From Arthrobacter pullicola (GTDB lineage Bacteria; Actinomycetota; Actinomycetes; Actinomycetales; Micrococcaceae), in contig NZ_JACSQC010000002.1 of NCBI RefSeq assembly GCF_014836875.1, forward strand, positions 326,834 to 390,833: a stretch of DNA of 64,000 nucleotides, given 5' to 3'. Both the position numbers and the translations under genes were made by a program. Shown here one piece after another: positions 20,112-29,501 of this stretch (the first letter of the stretch is position 1; each line of letters begins with the position of its first letter). Below the pieces are notes generated by a model, which was given only the letters and a program-made list of their open reading frames with translations, had not been told where the DNA came from and did no database searches.

Positions 20112-21431
20112 ATGTCGCTATCTCCGAGATCCCTGTCCCTGCCCTCCGCCATGATGGCCGCCCTGGCCCTGTCTGCCTGTTCCGCCGCCGGATCGGCCGA
20201 GCCTGATGCCAGCCAGTCAACGATCACCTCCCCGGCCGCTGCCCAAGACACGGCCGAGGCCCCTGACCGCCGGGAAGTCAACGCATTGTCCCCGCGCGCT
20301 GTCCTGACGTACGACGGCGGCCTGATGACCGTGGACACCGGGACCGGCGAGGTGACCAGCACCGAGGCGGAAGGCTTCCTGCGGCTCAACAACGCCGGCG
20401 ACGGGCGGCACGTCCTGGTCAGTGCAGGCCAGGAGTTCCGCCTGTTCGACAGCGGTTTGATTGTTGACGGGCACGGCGATCACCACCACTACTATAAGCA
20501 GGCTCCGGCACTGACCGGCTCTGGCGTCGAGGCCGCCGAAGCCGGGCACGTCGTCGCGCATGAAGGCAGGACTTCCCTCTTTGCCGATGGCACCGGAACC
20601 ATCACCGTGCTCGACTCCGCTGCCTTCAGCGACGGAAAAATTACGGCGGACGAAGTTGAGGAACATTCCGCCGATGCTGCGCACCACGGTGTTGCCGTCC
20701 CCCTCAGCAGCGGTGACCTGCTGCTGACTCAGGGCACGGAGGAATCGCGCCATACGATCCAGGTTCTCTCGCCCAGAGGTGAAGTACTCGCTGAAACGGC
20801 GGACTGTCCGGGCGTGCACGGGGAAGCTGCCGCGATGCCCACGCCCGAAGGGGATGTCATTTCCCTGGGATGCGAGAACGGGCCGGTGATTTACCGGAAC
20901 GGCGCCTTCCACAAGGTGCCGGTGGCGGAGGCTTATCAGCGTTCAGGCAACCAGGCCGGCAGTCACGGGTCACCTATCGTCCTGGCCGACTACAAGTCTG
21001 ATCCCGACGCGGAACAGGAACGGCCCACCCGCATCGGACTGATCGATACCCGCACCAACTCCATGACCACGGTTGATCTGGGGTCGGCGTACTGGTTCCG
21101 ATCGCTCGCCCGGGGAATGGCGGGCGAAGCCATGGTCCTGACCGGCGACGGTGAGCTGAACATCCTCGACGAGGAAACCGGTCAGATCATCCATGAGGTC
21201 AAGGTCGTCGAACCCTGGGAGGAGCCGAAGGAATGGCAGTCGCCCGCACCGGCGGTGAAAGTCGGCGCTGACGGATTCGCCTATGTCACTGAGCCTGCCG
21301 CCAAAAAGCTGCATGTGGTCGATGTCGCTGCCGGTACCGTCCTGTCCAGCTTCGATCTTCCCGAGACGCCCGTTGAACTCACGGTTGTGACCGGCGATGC
21401 AGAAGCCTCCGGACACGCACACAAAGGATAG
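20112..21431 (+). CDS. aztD: AztD-like zinc metallochaperone lipoprotein
   Basis: 439 aa. Signal peptide with lipobox LSAC (Cys at about residue 23), so an anchored extracellular lipoprotein. The body has the repeating strand pattern of a beta-propeller (for example FLRLNNAGDGRHVLVS, RIGLIDTRTNSM, GFAYVTEPAAKKLHVVD) and a His-rich loop VDGHGDHHHYYK near residue 120-131, as in AztD proteins that pass zinc to the AztC binding protein. AztD is normally encoded with aztABC; none is present here. Fur-family box directly upstream; no clear ribosome site at ATG 20112, so the transcript may be leaderless. Family assignment is from overall pattern; a different propeller lipoprotein is possible. Confidence 0.75.
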   Translation: MSLSPRSLSLPSAMMAALALSACSAAGSAEPDASQSTITSPAAAQDTAEAPDRREVNALSPRAVLTYDGGLMTVDTGTGEVTSTEAEGFLRLNNAGDGRHVLVSAGQEFRLFDSGLIVDGHGDHHHYYKQAPALTGSGVEAAEAGHVVAHEGRTSLFADGTGTITVLDSAAFSDGKITADEVEEHSADAAHHGVAVPLSSGDLLLTQGTEESRHTIQVLSPRGEVLAETADCPGVHGEAAAMPTPEGDVISLGCENGPVIYRNGAFHKVPVAEAYQRSGNQAGSHGSPIVLADYKSDPDAEQERPTRIGLIDTRTNSMTTVDLGSAYWFRSLARGMAGEAMVLTGDGELNILDEETGQIIHEVKVVEPWEEPKEWQSPAPAVKVGADGFAYVTEPAAKKLHVVDVAAGTVLSSFDLPETPVELTVVTGDAEASGHAHKG

Positions 21432-21452
21432 GCGCCGGGACCAGTAAGGTGA

Positions 21453-21491
21453 CCCGGCCGCGCCGTCTGCATCAAGGCCGGCGCGGCCGGG
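21453..21491. terminator. Hairpin between convergent aztD and phoH2
   Basis: Perfect 13-bp inverted repeat CCCGGCCGCGCCG with a 13-base loop, 22 bases after aztD and about 45 before the phoH2 3' end. Lacks a T-run but sits where both transcripts end. Confidence 0.65.
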
Positions 21492-21535
21492 CGCGTGGCC
21501 TGGTCCAGGGAGCCCTTCGGCTCCACCCTGGCTCC

Positions 21536-22876
21536 TCAGATGATCTGGCCGTCCTCGAGGAGTTCGGTGACCAGGGCCGCGATCGGAGAACGCTCGGACC
21601 GGGTCAGCGTCATGTGGCCAAACAGGGGATGGCCTTTGAGGGTCTCCACCACGGCGGCAATACCGTCATGGCGTCCCACCCGGAGATTGTCCCGCTGGGC
21701 GACGTCGTGTGTCAGGACCACTTTGGAGTTCTGCCCGATGCGCGAGAGCACGGTCAGCAGGACGTTCTTCTCCAGCGACTGGGCTTCATCCACGATCACG
21801 AAGGAATCGTGGAGTGAGCGTCCGCGGATGTGGGTCAGCGGCAGGACTTCCAGCATGCCCCGGTCCAGGACCTCCTCAACCACCTCCCGGGAGACCAGGG
21901 CCTCCAGCGTGTCGAAGACCGCCTGCCCCCAGGGTCCCATCTTGTCTGACTCGCTGCCGGGGAGGTACCCCAGTTCCTGGCCGCCCACGGCGTAAAGGGG
22001 ACGGAAGACCACAACCTTCCGGTGTTCGCGCCGCTCCAGTACCGCTTCCAGGCCGGCGCACAGCGCCAGAGCCGACTTTCCGGTACCGGCACGTCCGCCC
22101 AGGGAGACGATTCCGACGTCGGGATCCATCAGCAGGTCAATTGCCAGCCGCTGCTCGGCTGACCGCCCGTGCAATCCGAAAACGTCGCGGTCACCCCGGA
22201 CCAGCCGCACCTGCTTGTCCGCACCCACCCGGCCCAAGGCGGATGAGCGTCCGGCGAGCAGCACCAGGCCTGTGTTGACCGGGAGCTCCGCAGCTTCCGG
22301 AAGGAAGACGGGTTCATGGTCGTACAGGGCATTGACCTCGGCGTCACCAACCTCCAGTTCCACCATCCCGGTCCATCCGGTATCTCGGACCAGCTCGTTC
22401 CGGTACTCGTCCGCCGTAAGTCCCACAGCTGCCGCCTTCACCCGCAGCGGCAGGTCCTTGGACACCACCGTGATCCGGCGCCCCTCGTCGGCCAGGCTGC
22501 GGGCCACGGCGAGAATCCGGTTGTCATTGTCCGTCCCACGGATCCCCATCGGCAGCACGTCCAAGGAGACGTGATTGACTTCCACCCGCAAGGTGCCGCC
22601 TGATCCGCCGATCGGCACCGGCCGGTCCAGGCCGCCGTGCTCGATCCGCAGGTCATCCAGGAGTCTTAGCGCGGCCCTGGCAAAGAACCCCAGTTCCGGA
22701 TCACTGCGTTTGCTTTCCAGTTCGCTGATAACCACCAGGGGCAGAATGACCTCGTGCTCGGCGAAACGCAGGATCGCCTTCGGATCCGAGAGCAGGACGG
22801 AGGTGTCCAGCACAAACCCGAGCGGCTGCGCCTGCGGGCCGGCGTAAGCGGGAGATGATGTCTTGGAAACGGCCAC
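21536..22876 (-). CDS. phoH2: PhoH2: PIN-domain RNase fused to PhoH ATPase
   Basis: 446 aa. N-terminal PIN domain (about 18-150) with acidic residues in [18 protein letters not shown] and [12 protein letters not shown]-terminal PhoH-type P-loop ATPase with [15 protein letters not shown] (Walker A, about 268) and [12 protein letters not shown] (Walker B). PhoH2 proteins are sequence-specific RNA helicase-RNases; in mycobacteria an upstream small gene acts as antitoxin. No convincing antitoxin ORF is seen in the 234 bases upstream. GTG start at 22876 with GGAG seven bases before. Neighbourhood (fum-glpX and prenyltransferase blocks) matches Rv1095 surroundings. Confidence 0.95.
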   Translation of the reverse strand: MAVSKTSSPAYAGPQAQPLGFVLDTSVLLSDPKAILRFAEHEVILPLVVISELESKRSDPELGFFARAALRLLDDLRIEHGGLDRPVPIGGSGGTLRVEVNHVSLDVLPMGIRGTDNDNRILAVARSLADEGRRITVVSKDLPLRVKAAAVGLTADEYRNELVRDTGWTGMVELEVGDAEVNALYDHEPVFLPEAAELPVNTGLVLLAGRSSALGRVGADKQVRLVRGDRDVFGLHGRSAEQRLAIDLLMDPDVGIVSLGGRAGTGKSALALCAGLEAVLERREHRKVVVFRPLYAVGGQELGYLPGSESDKMGPWGQAVFDTLEALVSREVVEEVLDRGMLEVLPLTHIRGRSLHDSFVIVDEAQSLEKNVLLTVLSRIGQNSKVVLTHDVAQRDNLRVGRHDGIAAVVETLKGHPLFGHMTLTRSERSPIAALVTELLEDGQII

Positions 22877-23110
22877 TTGGAACTCCAGTCCGGGACCAAG
22901 GGCCCCGATTAGCTAGAAGCGTGGTTATCCGCAGGCCGGCACAGGAGGCCGGCTGCGGCCTCCTCAACACACAAAGTGCGAACATCCGGCCTCCGGTTCC
23001 GTCAGCATGGGACTGATCGGTAGGTCCAAGCTACGTCAGGCCTTGCTCCGCGGAACACAGGGACACGGAGCAGTTAGTGCACTGTTCGTTCAGCGGACCA
23101 GCCGCTGAAA

Positions 23111-23872
23111 CTATGAACCGAACCGGCGCTGGCGGCTCGCGTAGTCCCGCAGGGCCCGCAGGAAGTCCACCCGGCGGAAGTCGGGCCACAGCGCTTCGCA
23201 GAAATAGAACTCGCTGTAGGCACTTTGCCACATCAGGAAGCCGGACAAACGCTGTTCACCGGATGTTCGAATGACCAGTTCGGGATCCGGCTGGCCGCGG
23301 GTGTAGAGGTACTCGGAAATCTGGGCATCGCACAGGTCTTCGGTGATCTCTTCGATGGGCTTGCCCTGTTTCTGGGCATCGCGCAGCAGCTCCTTGACGG
23401 CGTCGACAATTTCCCGCCGGCCACCGTATCCGATTGCCACGTTGACATGCAGTCCCGTAGCCGAGGCCGTGCTCTCACCCAGTCTCCCGAGCTGGTCCGA
23501 GAGCTCTGGAGGAAGAATTTCCAGGGCGCCCACGGGCTGGACCCGCAGGTCCCCCTTCTCGCCCAGCCGGTCCAAGGTGTTTGCAATGATGCCCAGCAGC
23601 GGTTCCAGTTCATCCGGGTCGCGGTTAAGGTTGTCCGTGGAGAGCATGTAGAGCGTGACCACCCGCACCCCGAGTTCCTCGCACCAGCCCAGGAATTCAA
23701 GAATCTTGTCCGCGCCCGCCTGATGCCCGTCAGCGGTAGGCGCGCCGGCAAGTTTCGCCCAGCGGCGGTTCCCGTCAACCATCACCCCAATATGCTCGGG
23801 GATGCTGTCCTTAGCCAGGCTGCGCCGGAGCTTCCGCTCGTAATAGGCGTAGACCACGCCGGGAAACCGCAC
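23111..23872 (-). CDS. cis-isoprenyl diphosphate synthase (UppS family)
   Basis: 253 aa. Z-type prenyltransferase condensing IPP onto an allylic diphosphate. HIGVMVDGNRRWAK gives the catalytic Asp and Asn-Arg-Arg; LYMLSTDNLNRDPDEL, NVAIGYGGRREIVDA and the late RTSGEQRLSGFLMWQSAYSEFYF are the conserved IPP-binding regions. GTG 23872 (VRFPGVVYAYYER) follows AGGTGA; the long frame upstream is unsupported. Beside hemolysin III, as Rv1086 is beside Rv1085c in M. tuberculosis; Rv1086 makes short Z,E-farnesyl diphosphate, so this may be the short-chain enzyme rather than the decaprenyl/undecaprenyl one. Chain length cannot be read directly. Confidence 0.94.
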   Translation of the reverse strand: MRFPGVVYAYYERKLRRSLAKDSIPEHIGVMVDGNRRWAKLAGAPTADGHQAGADKILEFLGWCEELGVRVVTLYMLSTDNLNRDPDELEPLLGIIANTLDRLGEKGDLRVQPVGALEILPPELSDQLGRLGESTASATGLHVNVAIGYGGRREIVDAVKELLRDAQKQGKPIEEITEDLCDAQISEYLYTRGQPDPELVIRTSGEQRLSGFLMWQSAYSEFYFCEALWPDFRRVDFLRALRDYASRQRRFGS

Positions 23873-23995
23873 GGGTGCGTCACCTGCCTCTTGTATGTCG
23901 GGGATCCGCCAGAACGCGGAATCTGCTTTTTCAAGGCTACCGCGCGACTCCGCCGCTGCCGTGCAGCAGTGATCGCGAACCTCCCTACCGCTTAG

Positions 23996-24017
23996 TAACC
24001 TACCGGGTCGTAAGTTA
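23996..24017. promoter_or_regulatory. Operator-like dyad before hemolysin III gene
   Basis: TAACCTAC and GTAAGTTA pair at 7 of 8 positions across a six-base spacer CGGGTC, ending five bases before the TrhA start. It lies in the 150-bp divergent gap with the prenyltransferase and would overlap a promoter. Regulator unknown. Confidence 0.45.
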
Positions 24018-24022
24018 GGATT

Positions 24023-24766
24023 ATGAGCATGACTTTCTCCTCGCGGCGCGGACCGGTCCAGCAGGATCCGGACTCCCGTCCCACCCCGGGACCCCTCGAA
24101 TCGGCAGTCGAATCGGTGGCCGATGCACTGGACATCAAACCCCGCCTGCGCGGCTGGCTCCATGCCGGAGCGGCACCCTTCGCCCTGGCAGCGGGCATCG
24201 TCCTGGTGGTTCTGGCGCCAACGACGGGGACACGCATTGCCTCCGCGGTCTACGCCCTGACCGGAATCCTGCTGTTTGGTGTCTCGGCGGTCTATCACCG
24301 GGGCAACTGGAGCCCGCCCGTGAAGCGGATCCTTAAGCGCCTGGACCACACCAACATCATGCTGGTCATTGCCGGCTCCTACACACCGCTGGCGTGGTCG
24401 CTGCTGCCCCGGGACACAGCGGTGGTGCTGCTGTGGATTATCTGGTCCGGTGCCGTCGCAGGCGTGGGATTCCGCCTGCTCTGGCTGAATGCTCCCCGCT
24501 GGCTGTATACGCCCGTTTATATTGCCTTGGGGCTGGCCGCGGTTTTCTACATTCCGGACTTTTGGTCAGTCAACGCCGCTGTCGCCATCCTGGTGATAAC
24601 CGGCGGGGCGGCCTACATCGCCGGTGCCATCATCTATGCACTGAAGCGCCCCAACCCGTCGGTAACCTGGTTTGGTTTCCACGAGATTTTCCATGCCTTC
24701 ACGCTGGTGGGATTTGCCTGCCACTACGCCGCCATCCTGATCGCCGTGCTCTCCGTTCAGGGGTAG
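24023..24766 (+). CDS. trhA: Hemolysin III / TrhA (PAQR-type) membrane protein
   Basis: 247 aa with seven hydrophobic segments from about residue 50. Conserved polar residues of the CREST/PAQR superfamily are present: FGVSAVYHRGNW (Ser and His), LDHTNIMLVIAGSYTPL, and HEIFHAFTLVGFACHY with metal-type histidines. In Bacillus, TrhA is linked to membrane fluidity control; hemolytic activity is only a historical label. Divergent from the cis-prenyltransferase, the same pairing as Rv1085c/Rv1086. Confidence 0.94.
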   Translation: MSMTFSSRRGPVQQDPDSRPTPGPLESAVESVADALDIKPRLRGWLHAGAAPFALAAGIVLVVLAPTTGTRIASAVYALTGILLFGVSAVYHRGNWSPPVKRILKRLDHTNIMLVIAGSYTPLAWSLLPRDTAVVLLWIIWSGAVAGVGFRLLWLNAPRWLYTPVYIALGLAAVFYIPDFWSVNAAVAILVITGGAAYIAGAIIYALKRPNPSVTWFGFHEIFHAFTLVGFACHYAAILIAVLSVQG

Positions 24767-24798
24767 CTGGCGTTCAGACCAGCTGGCCCGCACCGGCT

Positions 24799-26898
24799 TT
24801 ACCCCGCCGGATTTTGGAGCTGCCCGAGCAGTTCCGCCGCTGTGCTAACCGGCCGGCGGCACACCATAGCCCGGCAGACGTAGGCCAGTGCCGGAGCCTG
24901 AGTGTCCCGTCCGGCCAGCAGCGGGACTCCGTCGGCAGGCCCATGGGCGATGACCAGCGACGGACCGCCCGCGCTTCGTCCGGCGGCGAGCAGCCGGGCC
25001 ACTGCCGCGGGGTCGGAGCCTGTGACGGCCAGCTCCAGGGGTCCGCCCGTCAGCGCCTGCTGCACGGACAGAGCCCAGCCCACTGCTTGGGGCGCGGCGG
25101 GGCCGGCACGCCGCACATGTGCGGTCAGCGCTTCGGCCAGGGCACGGTGGTGCACCGCTCCGCTGTACGCCGAAGACGTCAGCAGCACCCCGGCGAACAG
25201 GGCCGCACCGCTGGGAACTGCATCATCCAGCGGGTTGGCGGCGGCAACACCTCCCTGGGCCTGCCTGATCTCAGCCGGCTCGGCCGCGGTATCCGAAAGC
25301 GTCCCGCCGGTCAGGAACCGGCTGCAGGCTTTCGTCACCAGGGACTCGGCGCCTTCGTACCAGCGCGGGTCTCCGGTGGCTGCGTACAGCGCGAAAAGTC
25401 CTTCGGCGGCCCCGGCGTAATCCTCCAGCAGACCTTCGATCCCCTGTGCGGCGCCGTGGTGGGAGACCCGGTACAGGATCTGTCCCTTCCAATGAACGCC
25501 CAGGAGGTACTCCCCCGCTGCTTCCGCCGCACGCAGAATCCACGGTTCCGGTGTACCGGCCAGGGCCGTGGCTGCATCGGCCAGGCCGGCTATGACCAGG
25601 CCATTCCAGCCGGCCACCACCTTCTCATCCCGGTCCGGCTGCGGACGCTGCTCCCGGACCCGGGCCAGGGCCGTCCTGGCTTCCTCCCACACAGCGCTCT
25701 GGTCTGCATCCGGGACAGCCGCCAGGCGGAGGGTACTGCCGGGCAGCCCGTGGGACGCGCCGTCGTCTTCATCCGTATCCAGCAGCTCCAGGGCGGGACT
25801 GCCGGGCCCGAGGGTGGCTTCAAGTTCGGCACGGGTGAACACGTACGTCGCACCCTCGACGCGGCGGCCGTTCACCTCGGTGTCGGCGTCCAGCGAGGAC
25901 GCGAAGGCACCGCCGGGAAGCAGCATCCGGTTGGTCAGCCACTGTGCGGTCTCCCGCGTGACCCGCAGGGCGAGGCGGCGGTGATCCGGATCTGTTTCTG
26001 CCCGGGAATAGTGTGCATACAGCCGGAGCAGCTGCGCGTTGTCGTAGAGCATTTTCTCGAAGTGCGGGACCTGCCAGCGGCGGTCCACCGCGTATCTGGC
26101 AAATCCGCCTTCGACCTGGTCATACAGGCCGCCAAGTGCCATGGCGCCCAGGGTGCGGGCAGCCAGCCTGGCCGCGGCGGGACGGGTGTCAGCGCCGCTG
26201 TGTCCGTGAGCCAGCAGGAAACGCAGAACGGGCGACGGCGGGAACTTCGGGGCTCCCCCGAATCCGCCGAAATCAGGGTCTTCGTTTTGGGACAGGACGC
26301 CGACGGCGGCGCTCAGCGCTTCGGCTGCCCAGCCCTCATCCGGGGTCTCTGGAACGACTCCGCCGTCAAGGTCTCCCAGCAGGTGCCGGTTTGCGAGCTG
26401 CCCGGCAGCCAGATGCGCGGCGATCTGGGCGGCGCTTGCCTCAACGTCTTCCCGGCGCCCGGTCCAGGCGGTGAGCACGGCGTCAAGCACCTGCCCGAAG
26501 GAGGGAGTTCCCTGCAGCGGCTGCGGCGGAAAGTACGTGCCGGCGTAGTAGGTTCGTCCGTCCGGAAGCGTGAAGACGCTCATCGGCCAGCCGCCCTGCC
26601 CGGTGAGGGCCTGCGTGGCGGCCATATACGCCGCGTCGACATCGGGGCGTTCTTCCCGGTCCACCTTGATGCTGACAAAGTTACCGTTCAGCACCCGGGC
26701 AATCTCCGGATCCTCGAATGACTCGTGGGCCATGACATGGCACCAGTGGCACGCGGCGTAGCCAATTGAGATGAAAACAGGAACGTCCCTGCGGCGGGCC
26801 TCAGCGAACGCTTCGTCTCCGAAGGGCCACCAGTCAACCGGGTTGCCGGCGTGCTGGCGGAGATAGGCGGACGCTTGGTTCTCCAGCCTCTCCGCCAT
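24799..26898 (-). CDS. DUF255 thioredoxin-domain protein (YyaL/SSP411 family)
   Basis: 699 aa. N-terminal thioredoxin-like domain (about 1-165) opens with [19 protein letters not shown] and contains [15 protein letters not shown], the family CHWC active-site motif; the rest is an (alpha/alpha)6 barrel similar to N-acylglucosamine 2-epimerases and glycosidases, including [12 protein letters not shown]. Widespread family, precise reaction unknown. Third gene of an mca, small membrane protein, DUF255 unit, the same order as Rv1082-Rv1084. Starts 6 bases after the stop of the small gene. Confidence 0.93.
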   Translation of the reverse strand: MAERLENQASAYLRQHAGNPVDWWPFGDEAFAEARRRDVPVFISIGYAACHWCHVMAHESFEDPEIARVLNGNFVSIKVDREERPDVDAAYMAATQALTGQGGWPMSVFTLPDGRTYYAGTYFPPQPLQGTPSFGQVLDAVLTAWTGRREDVEASAAQIAAHLAAGQLANRHLLGDLDGGVVPETPDEGWAAEALSAAVGVLSQNEDPDFGGFGGAPKFPPSPVLRFLLAHGHSGADTRPAAARLAARTLGAMALGGLYDQVEGGFARYAVDRRWQVPHFEKMLYDNAQLLRLYAHYSRAETDPDHRRLALRVTRETAQWLTNRMLLPGGAFASSLDADTEVNGRRVEGATYVFTRAELEATLGPGSPALELLDTDEDDGASHGLPGSTLRLAAVPDADQSAVWEEARTALARVREQRPQPDRDEKVVAGWNGLVIAGLADAATALAGTPEPWILRAAEAAGEYLLGVHWKGQILYRVSHHGAAQGIEGLLEDYAGAAEGLFALYAATGDPRWYEGAESLVTKACSRFLTGGTLSDTAAEPAEIRQAQGGVAAANPLDDAVPSGAALFAGVLLTSSAYSGAVHHRALAEALTAHVRRAGPAAPQAVGWALSVQQALTGGPLELAVTGSDPAAVARLLAAGRSAGGPSLVIAHGPADGVPLLAGRDTQAPALAYVCRAMVCRRPVSTAAELLGQLQNPAG

Positions 26899-26903
26899 GC
26901 GGT

Positions 26904-27254
26904 TTATCCGTCGGTTCCCGGACGCTTACCTGCAGCTTCGCGTGCTTCGCCTGTTTCGAAAGAGGCAGCGGCGGCGTCCTCCGCGTCTTCATCGGCAGCA
27001 TCAGCCGCGGGGACTCCCGTGGTACCGTCCCCGGCAGCTGCCAGCTGGGCTTCTGCCGCTTGGGACCGGTAACGCACCCGGCGGATCCGCTTGACCATGT
27101 CGCGGATCAGGAACACCACGCACAGGGCAAGGAACAGGGTCGCCAGGAAGCCCAGGAGCCCCGGGGTAATGTCCCCCTCTTCCAGGCCCGGCTTAAGGTC
27201 TCCCTCGATCGGGGCGGGGTTGACCGTCAGGTACACGCTGTACAGCAGGTTCAC
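26904..27254 (-). CDS. Small single-pass membrane protein (Rv1083-like by position)
   Basis: 116 aa. Short leader, then one membrane helix ([19 protein letters not shown], about residues 35-53) followed by [12 protein letters not shown], placing the C-terminus inside, and an acidic Ala/Asp/Glu-rich tail. I do not recognise a function. Position between mca and the DUF255 gene matches the small membrane protein Rv1083. GTG 27254 follows AAGAGAGAGA; an ATG at 27287 adds 11 residues and cannot be excluded. Confidence 0.75.
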   Translation of the reverse strand: MNLLYSVYLTVNPAPIEGDLKPGLEEGDITPGLLGFLATLFLALCVVFLIRDMVKRIRRVRYRSQAAEAQLAAAGDGTTGVPAADAADEDAEDAAAASFETGEAREAAGKRPGTDG

Positions 27255-27305
27255 GAAGTATCTCTCTCTTGGCAGAAGCCGGCGCACAAACGCCGTATCT
27301 ACCCT

Positions 27306-28217
27306 CTATCGTATGCCAGCGAAGAGGTCGGTTTCAGGTACGGAGGACGGGACGCGGGATTCGATCAGTGAATAGTCTTCCCAGGGCCAGACCTCCCGCT
27401 GCAGGTCGGTGCTCACAGCGAAGAAGAATCCCTCCGGATCCACCTGGGTGCGGTGAGCCTTGAGGGCGGCGTCACGCACCGGGAAGAAGTCCCCGCATTC
27501 CACCTGGGTGGTGGTCGGGTGCAGCGGAGCCGGGGGCTGGTGGCCGTCGGGTTCCGTCTCAAGCCAGGCTGCCAGCCGTTCGGCGTAAGGGGACTCCAGC
27601 CCCGCCCGGGTCAGGGCTTCGTGCAGGGCACGGAAGCGTTCAGGGTTGAAGCCGCGGTCATAGTACAGCTTCAGTGGCTCCCAGGGTGCCCCGGTTCCCG
27701 GGTAGGCCAGCGGATCTCCGGCGGCGTGGAACGCTTCGACCGCAACCCGGTGGGCCATGATGTGGTCAGGGTGCGGATAGCCGCCGTTTTCGTCGTAGCT
27801 GATGATCACGTGCGGACGGAACTCACGCACGAGCTTGACCATCGGTGCCGCCGCGGTCTGCAGCGGACGGAGGGCGAAGCAGCCTGCCGGAAGCTCCGGG
27901 AGCGGATCACCTTCGGGCAAACCGGAGTCCATAAACCCGAGCCAGCGGTGCTCGATCCCCAGGGCTGCCTGTGAGGCCGCCATTTCGCTGCGCCGCAGTC
28001 CGGCCAGGTCACGCTTGGCCGAGGGTTCGTCCTCCGCAGCGGGGTTCAGTACGTCACCGCGTTCGCCTCCGGTGCACGTGGCCACCATGACTTTCACTCC
28101 GGAAGCGGCGTAGGACGCCATGGTGGCGGCTCCCTTGCTGGCCTCGTCATCGGGGTGGGCATGGACGGCCAGCAGGCGGAGTTCGCCGTCGGGTGCAAAG
28201 CTCGGTTCGGTGGACAA
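27306..28217 (-). CDS. mca: Mycothiol S-conjugate amidase
   Basis: 303 aa. Zinc deacetylase-like LmbE-family enzyme that cuts mycothiol S-conjugates to release mercapturic acids, the actinobacterial counterpart of glutathione detoxification. AVHAHPDDEASKG gives His-Pro-Asp-Asp zinc and catalytic residues; VATCTGGERGDVLN and YPHPDHIMAH (second His motif) follow. TTG at 28217 has AGGAG seven bases upstream and gives normal family length. Its presence implies mycothiol. Divergent from DUF4307, with mca leading a three-gene unit. Confidence 0.95.
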   Translation of the reverse strand: MSTEPSFAPDGELRLLAVHAHPDDEASKGAATMASYAASGVKVMVATCTGGERGDVLNPAAEDEPSAKRDLAGLRRSEMAASQAALGIEHRWLGFMDSGLPEGDPLPELPAGCFALRPLQTAAAPMVKLVREFRPHVIISYDENGGYPHPDHIMAHRVAVEAFHAAGDPLAYPGTGAPWEPLKLYYDRGFNPERFRALHEALTRAGLESPYAERLAAWLETEPDGHQPPAPLHPTTTQVECGDFFPVRDAALKAHRTQVDPEGFFFAVSTDLQREVWPWEDYSLIESRVPSSVPETDLFAGIR

Positions 28218-28276
28218 CGCGGTACTCCTGACGGTCGGCGGAAAGCGCCGACAAGAATGTTCGGTAAAATGAAGTG

Positions 28277-28735
28277 GTGAGCACTGAGGAAGGTCTGCCG
28301 GTTCCAGAGCGCCCCGCGGACGGATTGTCATCCACCCCAAGGTTAGCCAATCGCTACGGCACCCCCAAGCCAGGCCTCGGCCGGCGCACCAAAGTGGTCC
28401 TGGGGTCCGTTGCTGGACTGGCCGCTGTCGTCGTCGTCGCTTTTATGGCGGTCCCGTCCGGGTCCGGAACCATCACGCCCAAAGACGTTGGCTTCTCGAT
28501 TCCCGATGCGTCCACCGCGGTCGTGGACTTCAACGTCACCAAGCCCGCGGATGCCACCGTCGAATGTGCCCTCCAGGTGCTCAACGACAGCTATGCGGTG
28601 GTCGGTTGGAAGACCGTTCGAATTGGCCCGGCGGAAAAAGAAACCGTATCCCAGCGCGTTAGCCTGCGCACCGATTCGCTCGGTGTCACCGGCGGGGTAA
28701 ACGCCTGCTGGCTGGTCGAGGGCGCACAGCTCTAG
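28277..28735 (+). CDS. DUF4307 domain-containing membrane-anchored protein
   Basis: 152 aa. Cytoplasmic polar N-terminus with RLANRYGTPKPG (family start), a membrane helix at about 38-57 (VVLGSVAGLAAVVVVAFMAV), then an exported beta domain with VDFNVTKP and VECALQVLN and a Cys near the end. DUF4307 is actinobacterial and of unknown role, typically between greA and mca as here. Two adjacent GTG codons (28274 and 28277) could start it. Confidence 0.85.
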   Translation: MSTEEGLPVPERPADGLSSTPRLANRYGTPKPGLGRRTKVVLGSVAGLAAVVVVAFMAVPSGSGTITPKDVGFSIPDASTAVVDFNVTKPADATVECALQVLNDSYAVVGWKTVRIGPAEKETVSQRVSLRTDSLGVTGGVNACWLVEGAQL

Positions 28736-28779
28736 CTTCCAGGCACAATTAGCCGGAAAGCGAAACCCGTGCCGATGTC

Positions 28780-28808
28780 TTGGGTTTGTCCGTCCGGCTG
28801 ACTAGTAT
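28780..28808 (+). promoter_or_regulatory. Candidate promoter for greA
   Basis: TTGGGT and TAGTAT are separated by 17 bases, about 155 bases upstream of greA and just after the DUF4307 stop. The -10 is good, the -35 moderate. Confidence 0.4.
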
Positions 28809-28964
28809 GGAGGCTACGTAACGCCCCGCCCAGGTGACTGCCGGAACACCAGCCAGAGCAACCGGTCACCGTCCGGCGGGGTCTTTGCTTGTCAGGCCAC
28901 CCAGGCCGCACAGCAATTTCAGCCAAGCCGAATCTGGATTCGGATGTCATATAAGGAGAGACCC

Positions 28965-29456
28965 GTGTCTACCAACAGCGCATCTGTCGCCTGGCTCACG
29001 CAGGAGTCTTACGACCGCCTGAAGGCGGAACTGGACCATCTTTCGGGCCCCGGCCGTACCGAAATCGTTGCACGTATTGAACAGGCACGGTCCGAAGGCG
29101 ATTTGAAGGAGAACGGCGGTTACCACGCTGCCAAGGAGGAGCAGGGCAAGGCTGAGGCCCGAATCCGCCAGCTGACCCAGCTCCTTCGCGACGCACAGGT
29201 CGGCGAGGCTCCGGCTGACGACGGCGTCGTGGAACCGGGCATGCTGGTCGAAGCCAGGATCGCCGGAGACCTGGAGCGCTTCCTGCTCGGCAGCCGCGAA
29301 ATCGCCGGGGACAGCGACATTGATGTCTACAGCGAGAAGTCACCGCTCGGCGCAGCCATCTCCGGCTTGAAGACCGGCGACACCACGCACTACACCGCTC
29401 CCAACGGCAAGAGCATCTCAGTCGAGATCGTTTCGGCTAAGCCCTACGCCGGGTAG
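28965..29456 (+). CDS. greA: Transcription elongation factor GreA
   Basis: 163 aa, usual length. N-terminal coiled coil (about 1-78) with the ARSEGDLKENGGYHAAKEEQ segment whose acidic tip reaches into the RNA polymerase secondary channel and stimulates cleavage of backtracked RNA, then a globular C-terminal FKBP-like domain ending in SPLGAAISGLKTGDT and ISVEIVSAKPY. GTG 28965 has AAGGAGAG at good distance. A 225-base leader with a candidate promoter separates it from DUF4307. Confidence 0.97.
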   Translation: MSTNSASVAWLTQESYDRLKAELDHLSGPGRTEIVARIEQARSEGDLKENGGYHAAKEEQGKAEARIRQLTQLLRDAQVGEAPADDGVVEPGMLVEARIAGDLERFLLGSREIAGDSDIDVYSEKSPLGAAISGLKTGDTTHYTAPNGKSISVEIVSAKPYAG

Positions 29457-29477
29457 TTTTTCACGAATGGTTCGCAG

Positions 29478-29501
29478 CGGGTCCGCCTATGGGCGGGCCC
29501 G
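29478..29501 (+). terminator. Terminator after greA
   Basis: CGGGTCCGCC pairs with GGCGGGCCCG (one G-U), loop TATG, followed by TTTCTGC. It overlaps the 3' end of the convergent rhomboid gene. Confidence 0.6.

Noticed and set aside
22701-22985. Small minus-strand ORF as PhoH2 antitoxin
   Set aside because: It overlaps the phoH2 5' end in another frame, is Arg/Pro-rich, has no ribosome site and no antitoxin-like features.
24394-26721. 775-codon plus-strand open frame
   Set aside because: It is antisense to the DUF255 gene, has no domain pattern, and arises from high-GC codon bias; the minus-strand protein has clear motifs and a CHWC active site.
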